A DNA stretch of 64,000 nt from Saprospiraceae bacterium (lineage in GTDB: Bacteria > Bacteroidota > Bacteroidia > Chitinophagales > Saprospiraceae): contig JAHDHL010000006.1 in assembly GCA_020631355.1 (NCBI GenBank), positions 62,001 to 126,000 on the forward strand, in the 5' to 3' direction. The notes beneath the pieces are model-generated. The model ran no database searches and was not told the DNA's origin. It worked only from the letters and a program-made list of their open reading frames with translations. Position numbers and translations under genes: made by a program. This document shows positions 18,568-27,250 of this stretch, in pieces. How positions within the stretch are numbered: position 1 is the first letter of the stretch; each line of letters opens with the position of its first letter.

Positions 18568-19800
18568 TTATCTTGACAAGATTGAGAATTCCGTTCTACG
18601 GTTCTTAGCTCTACCTGTCTCAGTTGCGTTGTTAGCTACCGGATTGGATTCTCCATATCCTACAGCCTGTAGTCTGTTAGCTGTTATACCCTTGGCTATC
18701 AGATAATTCTTTACAGAATTAGCTCTTGCATCAGAAAGGGATAAGTTACTATCAGGATTTCCAACATTATCTGTATGACCTGCCACTTCAATTGTTGCAG
18801 TTTCGTACTTCTTAAGAATCTCAGCTAGGATATTCAATTCCAATTTAGACTCAACCTTAAGATTAGCCGAACCAGTATCGAAGAATACGTTGTTCAAATC
18901 GAATTTGGCAGCAGCAGTCTCTGTACGAACAGCCTTACCGAAATCACGAGCCAACTCACTCTTATCCAAATCAACAGCCATATCCGTATCTACGAAAGGA
19001 ACAGCCCAGGCATTCAGCGTATTGTCATACATATTGTAGTTCAATTTCTTCTCCTTGGCCTGTAGGCTTCTGATGTAATGGATTACCTGCCATCTTTCTT
19101 CATAAGATAACTTATCAGTATATCCACCCATTACACCCTTACCATATTGAATTGCATGATAGTAACGACCATTCTCAGCATTGATTAGGTCATCCGTCAA
19201 ATAGCTGGTTGGTTGTGCAGGGTACTTGACATTGGAGTTAGCCTCATCGACTAACCAACCATTACCGTCACCCTTATTACCATGGCAAATACCACAATAG
19301 ATTTCATACAATTCCTTTCCCTTGGCCAATCCATCCTCTGTGATAGGATAAGGATTCATACGAAGTTCCTCTGCTGTATAAGCATAGGTTCTTCCTTCCT
19401 CTGTATTGGGAATGTAATAAGGTACACTTCCATTCACAGGAACAGCGATGGCATTGGTAGTTGTTTCACCTCTCAATACCTTAATCTTATTGGCATAATC
19501 CTTACCTGAAGCATTCAATGCTCCGGCATATCCTCTTGGCACTGTTCCCTGAACAGGCTTATTGTGCAAGGTCAGTTCATATCTGGACTTACCAGAGTTC
19601 GTACTTTCCTCACTTTGAGGATCCCAGGTATTCTGATAATAATAACCATAGGTATTCGCTTCATAAGCGATAGAGTGTCCCATGTCCGGCATATACTCAG
19701 AACCTGCGCTATCACCTGAGGCAGGTGAACAAGCCTGAAATCCGACGAGGACCATAAATGCAGCAGCTAGTGCTAATATTCCTTGATATTTCTTCATCAC
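18568..19800 (-). CDS. actE: Alternative complex III ActE: lipoprotein cytochrome c fused to an OmpA domain
   Basis: The 410-residue lipoprotein has a lipobox ending at Cys24 (VGFQAC) and a mono-heme cytochrome c with CGICHG (169-174) and candidate axial Met224 (GVMGGY), as in ActE of alternative complex III. Residues ~300-410 form a complete OmpA C-terminal domain: FFDTGSANL, AGHTDNVGN (Asp344), LSLSDARANSV (Arg359) and NRRTEFSILSR. OmpA domains bind diaminopimelate of peptidoglycan (established), so this subunit would link the respiratory complex to the cell wall (inference). Gene order between actD and actF supports ActE. The N-terminal ~140 residues hold the usual ActE linker. No frameshift or second start separates the two parts. 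Confidence 0.93.
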   Translation of the reverse strand: MMKKYQGILALAAAFMVLVGFQACSPASGDSAGSEYMPDMGHSIAYEANTYGYYYQNTWDPQSEESTNSGKSRYELTLHNKPVQGTVPRGYAGALNASGKDYANKIKVLRGETTTNAIAVPVNGSVPYYIPNTEEGRTYAYTAEELRMNPYPITEDGLAKGKELYEIYCGICHGNKGDGNGWLVDEANSNVKYPAQPTSYLTDDLINAENGRYYHAIQYGKGVMGGYTDKLSYEERWQVIHYIRSLQAKEKKLNYNMYDNTLNAWAVPFVDTDMAVDLDKSELARDFGKAVRTETAAAKFDLNNVFFDTGSANLKVESKLELNILAEILKKYETATIEVAGHTDNVGNPDSNLSLSDARANSVKNYLIAKGITANRLQAVGYGESNPVANNATETGRAKNRRTEFSILSR

Positions 19801-19825
19801 AAGAATGATTAAATCTTTATCTGAA

Positions 19826-20359
19826 TCAGATGGTTTTCTTATTTACTTCTTCGGCGCCTGTTTCATTGAAGAAAGCCTTCATTTCATTGACATCGCCTGA
19901 TGAAGCATTATTGACATTGAATGCGATACAGAACTTATCATCTGTAATCCTGTCATCCAATATAGGATTCGTAATACCTGGTCCCATACCACAGATGGTA
20001 TAGAATGTGATTACCATTCCCACACAAGCAAACAATACAGTCAACTCGAATGAGATAGGAATGAATGCAGGTACAGACCAATACGGTTTACCACCAAAAA
20101 TGATGGGCCAATCACGAGTAAAAACCCATGTCATGAAACCAAAAGCGGTCATGGTACCAGTGATTCCGTATATGAATCCTGCTATGTGTAATCTTGATTC
20201 TTCCAAGCCTAAGCAATCATCCAATCCGTGAACCGGGAATGGAGTATATACTTCCATGATGTCCAAGCCTTTCTTGTGTGCATTTCTGATTGCATCCATT
20301 AGGACTTCCTCATCATTATATAGACCGTACAAGACTTCGTTATGCTTACTACTAGCCAT
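19826..20359 (-). CDS. actD: Alternative complex III subunit ActD (DUF3341)
   Basis: The product is 177 residues from ATG 20359 (MASSKHNEVLYGLYNDEEVL). A longer frame to 20452 overlaps the end of actC and has a basic, non-family leader, so the shorter start is chosen. DUF3341 signatures are the N-terminal ferredoxin-like part with IMEVYTPFPVHGLDDCLG and two membrane helices (~60-82 and ~98-122). ActD is a peripheral/membrane subunit without cofactors that packs against ActC. It is 31 bases downstream of the actC stop. Confidence 0.93.
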   Translation of the reverse strand: MASSKHNEVLYGLYNDEEVLMDAIRNAHKKGLDIMEVYTPFPVHGLDDCLGLEESRLHIAGFIYGITGTMTAFGFMTWVFTRDWPIIFGGKPYWSVPAFIPISFELTVLFACVGMVITFYTICGMGPGITNPILDDRITDDKFCIAFNVNNASSGDVNEMKAFFNETGAEEVNKKTI

Positions 20360-20390
20360 TATATTGTGAATTGTATCTTGTTTGCTAAAT

Positions 20391-21797
20391 TTAGTGAACT
20401 TGTTCTGCTTCTTTCTTCTTCCTGTGAGCTTCAGGACCAGTATACTGGTCACCAGCTGATTTCAGGATAGACTTGATTTCTGCAATGGCAACCACTGGTG
20501 CTACTCTTACGAAAATCAGGTAGAATGTGAAGAAGATACCCAATGTACCGATGAAGATTCCTATTTCTACCCATGTTGGTACATAGTAACTCCATGCAGA
20601 TGGTAAATAATCACGAGCCAATGTTGTAGCAATGATTACGAAACGTTCGAACCACATACCTATATTCACGAATATGGACATGAAGAATGTTACGAAAATG
20701 CTCCTACGGAATTTCTTCACCCAGAAAATCTGAGGAGAAAGTACGTTACAGGCCATCATACCAAAATATGACCACCAGTAGATACCCGCTGCTCTGTTAT
20801 AGAAAGCGAACTGCTCATATACATATCCAGAATACCATGCGATGAATAACTCTGTCAAGTAAGCCACACCTACGATTGTACCTGTAAGTAGGATTACCTT
20901 ATTCATGGATTCGATATGTGCAACTGTGATATAGTCTTCTAGTTTCAATACCTTTCTGGTAATCAACATCAGGGTTTGTACCATTGCGAAACCAGAGAAA
21001 ATCGCTCCTGCTACGAAGTAAGGAGGGAAAATCGTGGTGTGCCAACCTGGAATTACAGATGTGGCGAAATCGAATGATACGATGGTGTGTACAGAAAGTA
21101 CGAGTGGTGTTGCAAGACCTGCAAGGATAAGGGATAATGACTCCCATCTTTGCCAGTGCTTGGCCTTTCCTGTCCAACCGAATGAAAGGAAATTATAGAA
21201 TTTCTTACGGAATCCTCTAGCTCTATCCCTTACTGTGGCAAAATCAGGAACAAGACCTGTGTACCAGAATAATAATGATACTGTGAAATAAGTGGATATC
21301 GCGAATACGTCCCAGAGTAGTGGTGAGTTGAAGTTCACCCAAAGTGGTCCACGAGTATTAGGATAAGGAAGTACAAAGAATGACAACCAGATACGTCCCA
21401 TGTGGATACCTGGGAACAATGCCGCACAAATTACGGCAAAAATGGTCATCGCTTCTGCTGCACGGTTTACACCTGTACGCCATTTTTGACGGAAAAGGAG
21501 AAGGATAGCGGAAATCAATGTACCGGCGTGACCGATACCAACCCACCAAACGAAGTTGGTAATATCCCAGCCCCAACCGATGGTTCTGTTCAAGTCCCAA
21601 GTTCCGATTCCTTGCCAGATGGTCCATAGGATACAAGCTACACCAAAAGAGAGGCAAGCAACTGCCACTATAAAGGCTGCGATCCATGCCGGACTGGGTG
21701 TACGCTCAGTTGGTGAGCATATATCTTCCGTAATCTGATGGTAGGTTTTGCTACCATTCACTAACGGTTCCCGAATTGGAGAAACAACTGCACTCAT
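20391..21797 (-). CDS. actC: Alternative complex III subunit ActC (NrfD-like quinol-site subunit)
   Basis: The 468-residue NrfD/PsrC-type integral membrane protein has about ten helices. ActC carries the quinol-binding site on the periplasmic side near the ActB iron-sulfur clusters (known for the Rhodothermus and Flavobacterium complexes). Visible family features are WVGIGHAGTLISAILLLFR, GIHMGRIWLSFFVLPYPN and TIFPPYFVAGAIFSGFAM. The C-terminal tail is Lys/Glu-rich and cytosolic. It follows actB by 89 bases, a gap in which no terminator was seen. Confidence 0.96.
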   Translation of the reverse strand: MSAVVSPIREPLVNGSKTYHQITEDICSPTERTPSPAWIAAFIVAVACLSFGVACILWTIWQGIGTWDLNRTIGWGWDITNFVWWVGIGHAGTLISAILLLFRQKWRTGVNRAAEAMTIFAVICAALFPGIHMGRIWLSFFVLPYPNTRGPLWVNFNSPLLWDVFAISTYFTVSLLFWYTGLVPDFATVRDRARGFRKKFYNFLSFGWTGKAKHWQRWESLSLILAGLATPLVLSVHTIVSFDFATSVIPGWHTTIFPPYFVAGAIFSGFAMVQTLMLITRKVLKLEDYITVAHIESMNKVILLTGTIVGVAYLTELFIAWYSGYVYEQFAFYNRAAGIYWWSYFGMMACNVLSPQIFWVKKFRRSIFVTFFMSIFVNIGMWFERFVIIATTLARDYLPSAWSYYVPTWVEIGIFIGTLGIFFTFYLIFVRVAPVVAIAEIKSILKSAGDQYTGPEAHRKKKEAEQVH

Positions 21798-21886
21798 ATT
21801 AATTAGTTATCAGTTATCAGTACCTGGATTCTAGCGTAATCACTGACTGATGAATGATTATTAAATTTTCAATTCATTAAGGATGC

Positions 21887-24800
21887 TTAGGCATCCATTT
21901 TAGTATTCCTATTGTGAATCTTCGCTGTGTACATCACTGATGGTGCAACGTTGATTTCCTCAAGAGCGAAATAATTCAATGGAGACTCCATTTGCTTACT
22001 TACCATACCCTCCTTATCGTTTCTATCACCGAACACGATAGCTCCGGTAGGACAAGCGGTCTGACAAGCAGTCTTCACATCATTATCCTTTAATCTTCTA
22101 CCCTCACGCTTAGCGGTCAGCTTACCTTCTTGGATTCTTTGAACACAGAAGCTACATTTCTCGATCACACCACGAGAACGGACTGTAACATCAGGATTAA
22201 GTACCATACGAGTCAGGTTATCCGCACCGAATGGCAAATCTTCACCATTGATCGGATATTCATTCGCAGGCCAGATATCAGCTGTGGTATAATCCAACCA
22301 GTTGAATCTACGAACCTTGTAAGGACAGTTGTTCGCACAGTAACGAGTACCGATACATCTGTTGTAAGTCATTTGATTCAATCCCTCGGAGGAGTGGTTG
22401 GTAGCAGCTACCGGACACACATTCTCACAAGGTGCATTATCACAGTGTTGGCACATCATGGGTTGGTAAACCACATTCGGGTTATTTACATCCCCATAGA
22501 AATACCTATCAATACGCAACCAAGTCATTTCATGGTGGCGATAAACCTCTTTCTTACCTACAACAGGTACATTATTCTCAGCCATACAAGCGACCGTACA
22601 TGCTGCACAACCTGTACAAGCATTCAAATCGATATGCATTGCCCAGTGATGTCCCATCTTGAACGTATCCTCGTGTCCTGGGTAAAGGGTCTTTTTATTA
22701 AGATACTGGGCATGTGAACGCTTCTTCGTCAATTTCTCAACGAAATCACCTACTTCATCAACATGAGCATTGTAAATGATGGAACGATCCGTCAAGGAAC
22801 CTTGGTAACTCAATACCTCCTCATCCACATTGATGACTTCTTCAGAGCCTTCTTTCGTACCCGTAACACCCATTGTGTGGTGATACTGGACGCAAGCGAA
22901 TTCCCTTTCCCTTTCAGATTGTTTGGTTACCTCACATTCAGACCAATACTGAATCAAACCATCATTATTGTAACGACACATTGGAAATAGATTCTTTCCT
23001 GTATCCTTACCTGCACTTGTAACCACGGTCCTACCATAACCAAGGCCACAGGATACTGTATTATCCATCTGGCCGAAAGTCGGTGTAATAGGAATGATAG
23101 CGGATAAGCTGTTTGCAGTTACTTCTGCCAAATCCGTATTACCCTTTGAATCCTGATTCAAGTCCTTGAATGACTTGTAATCATTGTTTCCATTGAATGT
23201 GATATTCGTACCCAAGTAATTACCCCATACGGTACGATTAACGGGATCCGGCATTTCCTGTAACCAAGGATTACCTGCATATTGTCCCGCTCCCATATTT
23301 ACTGTTTCGTAGAAGTTGATTTCAACTTCAGCGGAAGACACCTTATTGATCTTGGATGCAGCAGAGCTGGCATCGCCTGCAAATACGGCAGGAGCAGCTT
23401 CAGAAGCCACATGGAATACTCCATCATGAAGTACTGTATCCCAGAAAGAATCAAAAGAAATGAATTGGGACTGCTTCGGGAAGATATTAGCTTTCCAATA
23501 GTTTCTCAATATATTGTAGTATGGTTGGTCACCAAAACCAGCATCTACTGCCAGCTCCTCATTAGTAGACAACCACATCAACAAGCTCAATTCCTTTTGT
23601 CTTGTATCGTATAATGGTTGAATCGTTGGTTGGATAAGGCTGTAGTGGCCTCTCTTAGGCTCAGCATCTCCCCAAGATTCAAGGATGTTATTATCAGGAG
23701 CAAGGAAATTACAAAGAGCAGTGGTTTCATCCATTGTTTCAGCGAATGAAACTCTTGTTCCTACCTTGGCGAAAGCTTCTGCAAATTCAGCAGAATTCGG
23801 TAGGTCGTAAACAGGATTGGCTCCATTTAGGATAACCATATCAACTGTACCGGACTTCATTTCCCTGATCAATTCCTTAACAGCTCCCTCATCACCTTGC
23901 TTTTGCAATGAAGCGCCACTAAAGGAAATCGTATTTCCATAACTGGACAGAATGTCATTCAACTTATTGATTACAATCTGTACGTTTGTATCATTACTAC
24001 CGGATACAACCAATGATTTGCCCTTATTGGCAGCCAGCTCCTTGGCCAACTCCTTAAGTGCCTCCTGAGCAGAACCATTCACTGCATTGGAGCCATTGAT
24101 TTCAGGAAGTGCTGTTCCACCAACTAGGGCAGCAACCTTGTTGTAAAGGAATACAACAGCAGAAGCTTGCTCAGATGGCTTAACCTTGATTCTATTATCA
24201 GCATTGGAACCTGTCAAGGACATACCGTTCTCGACAACGACCAAACGAGACATCTTAGGATTCTTGGTATCAACCTTTCTGTTTTTCACCCAGTCTGCAG
24301 CATACTCGACAGGGGAAATCCATGAACCCAAGAAATCAGCGTCAAAACTCACTACCATCTGAGCTTTGTCGAACCTGTAGTTAGGCAACACCTTATCACC
24401 GAAGCTCTCCTGATTGGCCCTAAGGATAGCAGCAGATGAAATCGGGTCATAGGTTACGACCTTTGTATTCGGATATCTATTCGTCAATTCTTGGAAGTAT
24501 GCCTTGAAACTAGGACTCAATACCGTATTGGTAACAATTCTGATATTGGAACCTGCAGACATCTTGGACCTAATGGCAGTGTCCAATGCTTTCCAGTCAA
24601 TCTTTTCGAATTTATCATCAACCTTTTGGGCTGGACTCTTAAGACGTTCAGTATTGTATAAATCCAACACTGATGCCTGTGCCCTGGCTGAAGTACCACC
24701 TTGGGTAATAGTAGAAGATGGATTACCCTCAATCTTAATCGGACGTCCCTCACGGGTCTTCACCAAAATTGAACAATAATCTCCTCCCCTAACGAATGAT

Positions 24801-25093
24801 GAAGCATAGTATGTAGCCACACCCGGAACGATTGAATCCGGTTTAACTACATAAGGAATAGCTTTCTTGACAGGAATATCACAACTTGCTGCCAACATGG
24901 CGGCACCTGTACCAAAACCTAGGTACTTAAGGAAATCACGACGATTAGTAGATGACTTTTCCACGAACTCATCATCCGCCAATGAATCGACGATAGGGAG
25001 TTCATAGAATTCCTGAGAAGCCATTTCTTCAAATGCAGGATCGTTTGTCTTATCCTGTACACCAATCCAGATGTTGTTATGCTGATCTTTCAT
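21887..25093 (-). CDS. actB: Alternative complex III subunit ActB (molybdopterin-oxidoreductase-like plus 4Fe-4S)
   Basis: The 1068-residue fusion comprises a TAT-like leader inside the N-terminus (NRRDFLKYLGFGTGAAMLAASC, near 49-70), a molybdopterin-oxidoreductase-like domain (~85-760; in ACIII this domain has no Mo cofactor), and a ferredoxin domain with four clusters' worth of cysteines: CTGCAACTVACMAENN, CQHCDNAPCENVCP, CIGTRYCANNCPYKVRRFNW and CSFCVQRIQEGK. In the known complexes this gives three [4Fe-4S] and one [3Fe-4S] cluster carrying electrons from quinol toward ActA hemes. The length is typical. The Cys after the TAT-like leader might also be lipidated. Confidence 0.96.
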   Translation of the reverse strand: MKDQHNNIWIGVQDKTNDPAFEEMASQEFYELPIVDSLADDEFVEKSSTNRRDFLKYLGFGTGAAMLAASCDIPVKKAIPYVVKPDSIVPGVATYYASSFVRGGDYCSILVKTREGRPIKIEGNPSSTITQGGTSARAQASVLDLYNTERLKSPAQKVDDKFEKIDWKALDTAIRSKMSAGSNIRIVTNTVLSPSFKAYFQELTNRYPNTKVVTYDPISSAAILRANQESFGDKVLPNYRFDKAQMVVSFDADFLGSWISPVEYAADWVKNRKVDTKNPKMSRLVVVENGMSLTGSNADNRIKVKPSEQASAVVFLYNKVAALVGGTALPEINGSNAVNGSAQEALKELAKELAANKGKSLVVSGSNDTNVQIVINKLNDILSSYGNTISFSGASLQKQGDEGAVKELIREMKSGTVDMVILNGANPVYDLPNSAEFAEAFAKVGTRVSFAETMDETTALCNFLAPDNNILESWGDAEPKRGHYSLIQPTIQPLYDTRQKELSLLMWLSTNEELAVDAGFGDQPYYNILRNYWKANIFPKQSQFISFDSFWDTVLHDGVFHVASEAAPAVFAGDASSAASKINKVSSAEVEINFYETVNMGAGQYAGNPWLQEMPDPVNRTVWGNYLGTNITFNGNNDYKSFKDLNQDSKGNTDLAEVTANSLSAIIPITPTFGQMDNTVSCGLGYGRTVVTSAGKDTGKNLFPMCRYNNDGLIQYWSECEVTKQSEREREFACVQYHHTMGVTGTKEGSEEVINVDEEVLSYQGSLTDRSIIYNAHVDEVGDFVEKLTKKRSHAQYLNKKTLYPGHEDTFKMGHHWAMHIDLNACTGCAACTVACMAENNVPVVGKKEVYRHHEMTWLRIDRYFYGDVNNPNVVYQPMMCQHCDNAPCENVCPVAATNHSSEGLNQMTYNRCIGTRYCANNCPYKVRRFNWLDYTTADIWPANEYPINGEDLPFGADNLTRMVLNPDVTVRSRGVIEKCSFCVQRIQEGKLTAKREGRRLKDNDVKTACQTACPTGAIVFGDRNDKEGMVSKQMESPLNYFALEEINVAPSVMYTAKIHNRNTKMDA

Positions 25094-25180
25094 CTTTATT
25101 ATATAGGTGTTTATAGATTTTAAATTTCTGGTAAGAGTCTAGGATTCTGACCAGAAATTCATCTTTAGCTTAAATGAATA

Positions 25181-26569
25181 TTAATAGTGACACTTTTGAC
25201 ATTCCAAACCACCGATTTCCTCAACGGTTACGCCGGTTCTACCTGACTTCACATCCTTAAGTTGGTCATGATAAGCCTCATAGCTATCATAATAAGGATT
25301 GTCAGCGAACTGAACATTGGTTTGTCTGTGACAATTGATACACCATCCCATGGATAATGGAGCATATTGCTGAACAACCTCCATTTCTTCTACAGGACCG
25401 TGACAAGTTTGGCATTCAACCTTACCTACGGCTACGTGTTGAGCGTGGTTGAAATAGGCATGGTCAGGTAAGTTGTGGATTTTCGTCCATTCGATTGGCT
25501 TACCCAAGTGACCTGCGATAGCATTCCATTGGTTTGTCACTTCTGCATCTATGGATTTGTCGGAAGCTTCTGGCTTAGCCGCCACGAAGTTTTCCTTGAT
25601 CCACTTCTTATATTCCTCTTCCTTGGCTTCGTAAGAAACATTATCCTCAAAATACTTACCTGTATTCGGATTCCAACCTGCGGAAGCATAAATCTTTGTC
25701 AACTCTCCTGTTCCGTACTTGGAACCTACTTTCACAGCTGTGTGACAGTTCATACAAGTATTGGTAGCAGGAATGACAGAATGCTTGGAACGACGAGCTC
25801 CGTCGTGGCAATATTGACAATCAATCTTTTGGATACCTGCGTGGGTAACGTGGGAGAACTTGATGGGCTGCTCAGGAGCATAACCTTGCTGACGACCCAA
25901 GTCGATGGCATTGTTTACGGTGGTGTAACCTCCGATAAGAATCAAGGCGAACAATACAAAACCGATTACCTTAGGGCTCAGTAGTTGTTCCACCAATGTA
26001 GCCCTACGACCAACAGCCTTACCTTCTTTCTCATCAGCCATGTGATTCAGGTTAGAAACAATTCTAGCCAGAATTACTGCCAAAAGACCTAAGATAGCCA
26101 ATAGGAAAACGTAGAACATGGAATTAGAGCCATCATCTGATTTATCAGTACCGACAACAACTTCTCCATCTCCACCTTTTTTCTTTCCACCATTAACGTA
26201 GGCATCATTGATATATAACAACATCCCATCAATCTGCTCGTCTGTCAGATTCGGGAAATTGTTCATAACAGTAGGAGTCCACTCATTCCAAAGTTCTACC
26301 GCTCTAGGGTGTCCCTCAGAAATCATTTTCTGGGAATTCCTTACCCAACTGTAAAGATCTTCCCTTGGATAATCACTCCAACGTTCTTCAACTCCACCTA
26401 ATGCAGGACCCGTCAATTTTGACTTCATATCCTTAGCGTGACACTGGGCACAGTTGGCTTTGAAAAGGGATTTACCCTCTGCAATGGTTGCTTCTGCAAA
26501 CAGACTTACACTCAAGAATGAGAAAGCTGCTAACAGAAATACTTTTATATGAATTCGCTTGTGCAACAT
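25181..26569 (-). CDS. actA: Alternative complex III subunit ActA with an added N-terminal cytochrome c domain
   Basis: The product is 462 residues from ATG 26569 (signal MLHKRIHIKVFLLAAFSFLS); an in-frame TTG at 26599 is rejected because it adds ten non-signal residues. Six CxxCH heme sites are present. CAQCH (~40-44) is in a class I cytochrome c domain ending LYINDAYVNGG. Two membrane helices follow (~135-155 and ~180-200), then five sites CQYCH, CMNCH, CQTCH, CINCH and CQKCH in the multi-heme ActA domain. ActA collects electrons from ActB and passes them to ActE/cytochrome c. The first gene of the operon, it has a strong promoter at 26630-26660. Confidence 0.95.
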   Translation of the reverse strand: MLHKRIHIKVFLLAAFSFLSVSLFAEATIAEGKSLFKANCAQCHAKDMKSKLTGPALGGVEERWSDYPREDLYSWVRNSQKMISEGHPRAVELWNEWTPTVMNNFPNLTDEQIDGMLLYINDAYVNGGKKKGGDGEVVVGTDKSDDGSNSMFYVFLLAILGLLAVILARIVSNLNHMADEKEGKAVGRRATLVEQLLSPKVIGFVLFALILIGGYTTVNNAIDLGRQQGYAPEQPIKFSHVTHAGIQKIDCQYCHDGARRSKHSVIPATNTCMNCHTAVKVGSKYGTGELTKIYASAGWNPNTGKYFEDNVSYEAKEEEYKKWIKENFVAAKPEASDKSIDAEVTNQWNAIAGHLGKPIEWTKIHNLPDHAYFNHAQHVAVGKVECQTCHGPVEEMEVVQQYAPLSMGWCINCHRQTNVQFADNPYYDSYEAYHDQLKDVKSGRTGVTVEEIGGLECQKCHY

Positions 26570-26629
26570 ATTTTGTTGATTTACAAAAGCTTGTAACAAA
26601 TGTCAGAAAAATGTCATGTTTTATTGACG

Positions 26630-26660
26630 CAAATATAGTCTAAGGGGTAGTATTTGCCAA
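26630..26660 (-). promoter_or_regulatory. Promoter of the act-cta operon
   Basis: On the minus strand TTG (26658-26660) is followed after exactly 20 bases by TATATTTG (26630-26637). This matches the Bacteroidota vegetative promoter, TTTG at -33 and TAnnTTTG at -7. The predicted start near 26623 gives a leader of about 50 bases before the actA ATG. Confidence 0.75.
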
Positions 26661-27250
26661 TACAGAAAGTGAACTATATTCTATTTAGATTTCCTCTAAA
26701 TAAAATTAACGCTTTGTTAACGCTTGCAATTATCAGTGTAATTTATGGCAATTGTACTGATTGGACACCATTTATCCAAAGCAGGAGAATGCTCCAAATC
26801 CGGGTCATCCGAAATAGGAACAGATGGAAAACAAGCTGACTTATTGAAATAGGAACGGAATACATGGAGGGGGGATAAAAAATCGAAGCTGTCTAAGCAA
26901 TTAGTTTTGGCTTGTTACATTCTTAACATAATTGAATCTCTCAGACAACTTCTACCCTTAGAATCCTACGAATCATCATTACGCTGCATTCATGGTCAAA
27001 ATTATTTTTCAACAATGTACCATTCGATAAAATAATTCTGAAAAATTGACAACACTTGGCAGATTCATCCGTAATACAGTTATCTTTCATCAACAGATAC
27101 TATGTTACATCATGTTTGAAAATCGAGGAACAAACACCGAATCCCTTACACTAGGCACCTACCACAAATCAAGTGGGGATTATCCCAACTTTCATATCAT
27201 TTCGAATATTTTATAATACCCATTGATACAAAACAAAAAACGATGAATCA
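26661..27250. other. Divergent intergenic region actA / sensor kinase
   Basis: About 590 AT-rich bases. Short frames here have no family-like composition and no plausible start context. No hairpin, repeat or RNA gene was recognised. It presumably holds the kinase promoter and upstream control elements of the respiratory operon; no exact TAnnTTTG was found before the kinase. Confidence 0.45.

Noticed and set aside
20360-20452. Longer ActD start
   Set aside because: It overlaps the end of actC and adds a basic leader not seen in DUF3341 proteins; ATG at 20359 fits.
21887-25093. ActB as a molybdenum enzyme linked to modABC
   Set aside because: The molybdopterin-like domain of ACIII is known to carry no Mo cofactor, and modABC is 25 kb away on the other strand.
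26654-26839. Open frame of 61 residues upstream of actA
   Set aside because: It overlaps the act promoter, its composition is not protein-like and no start context was found.
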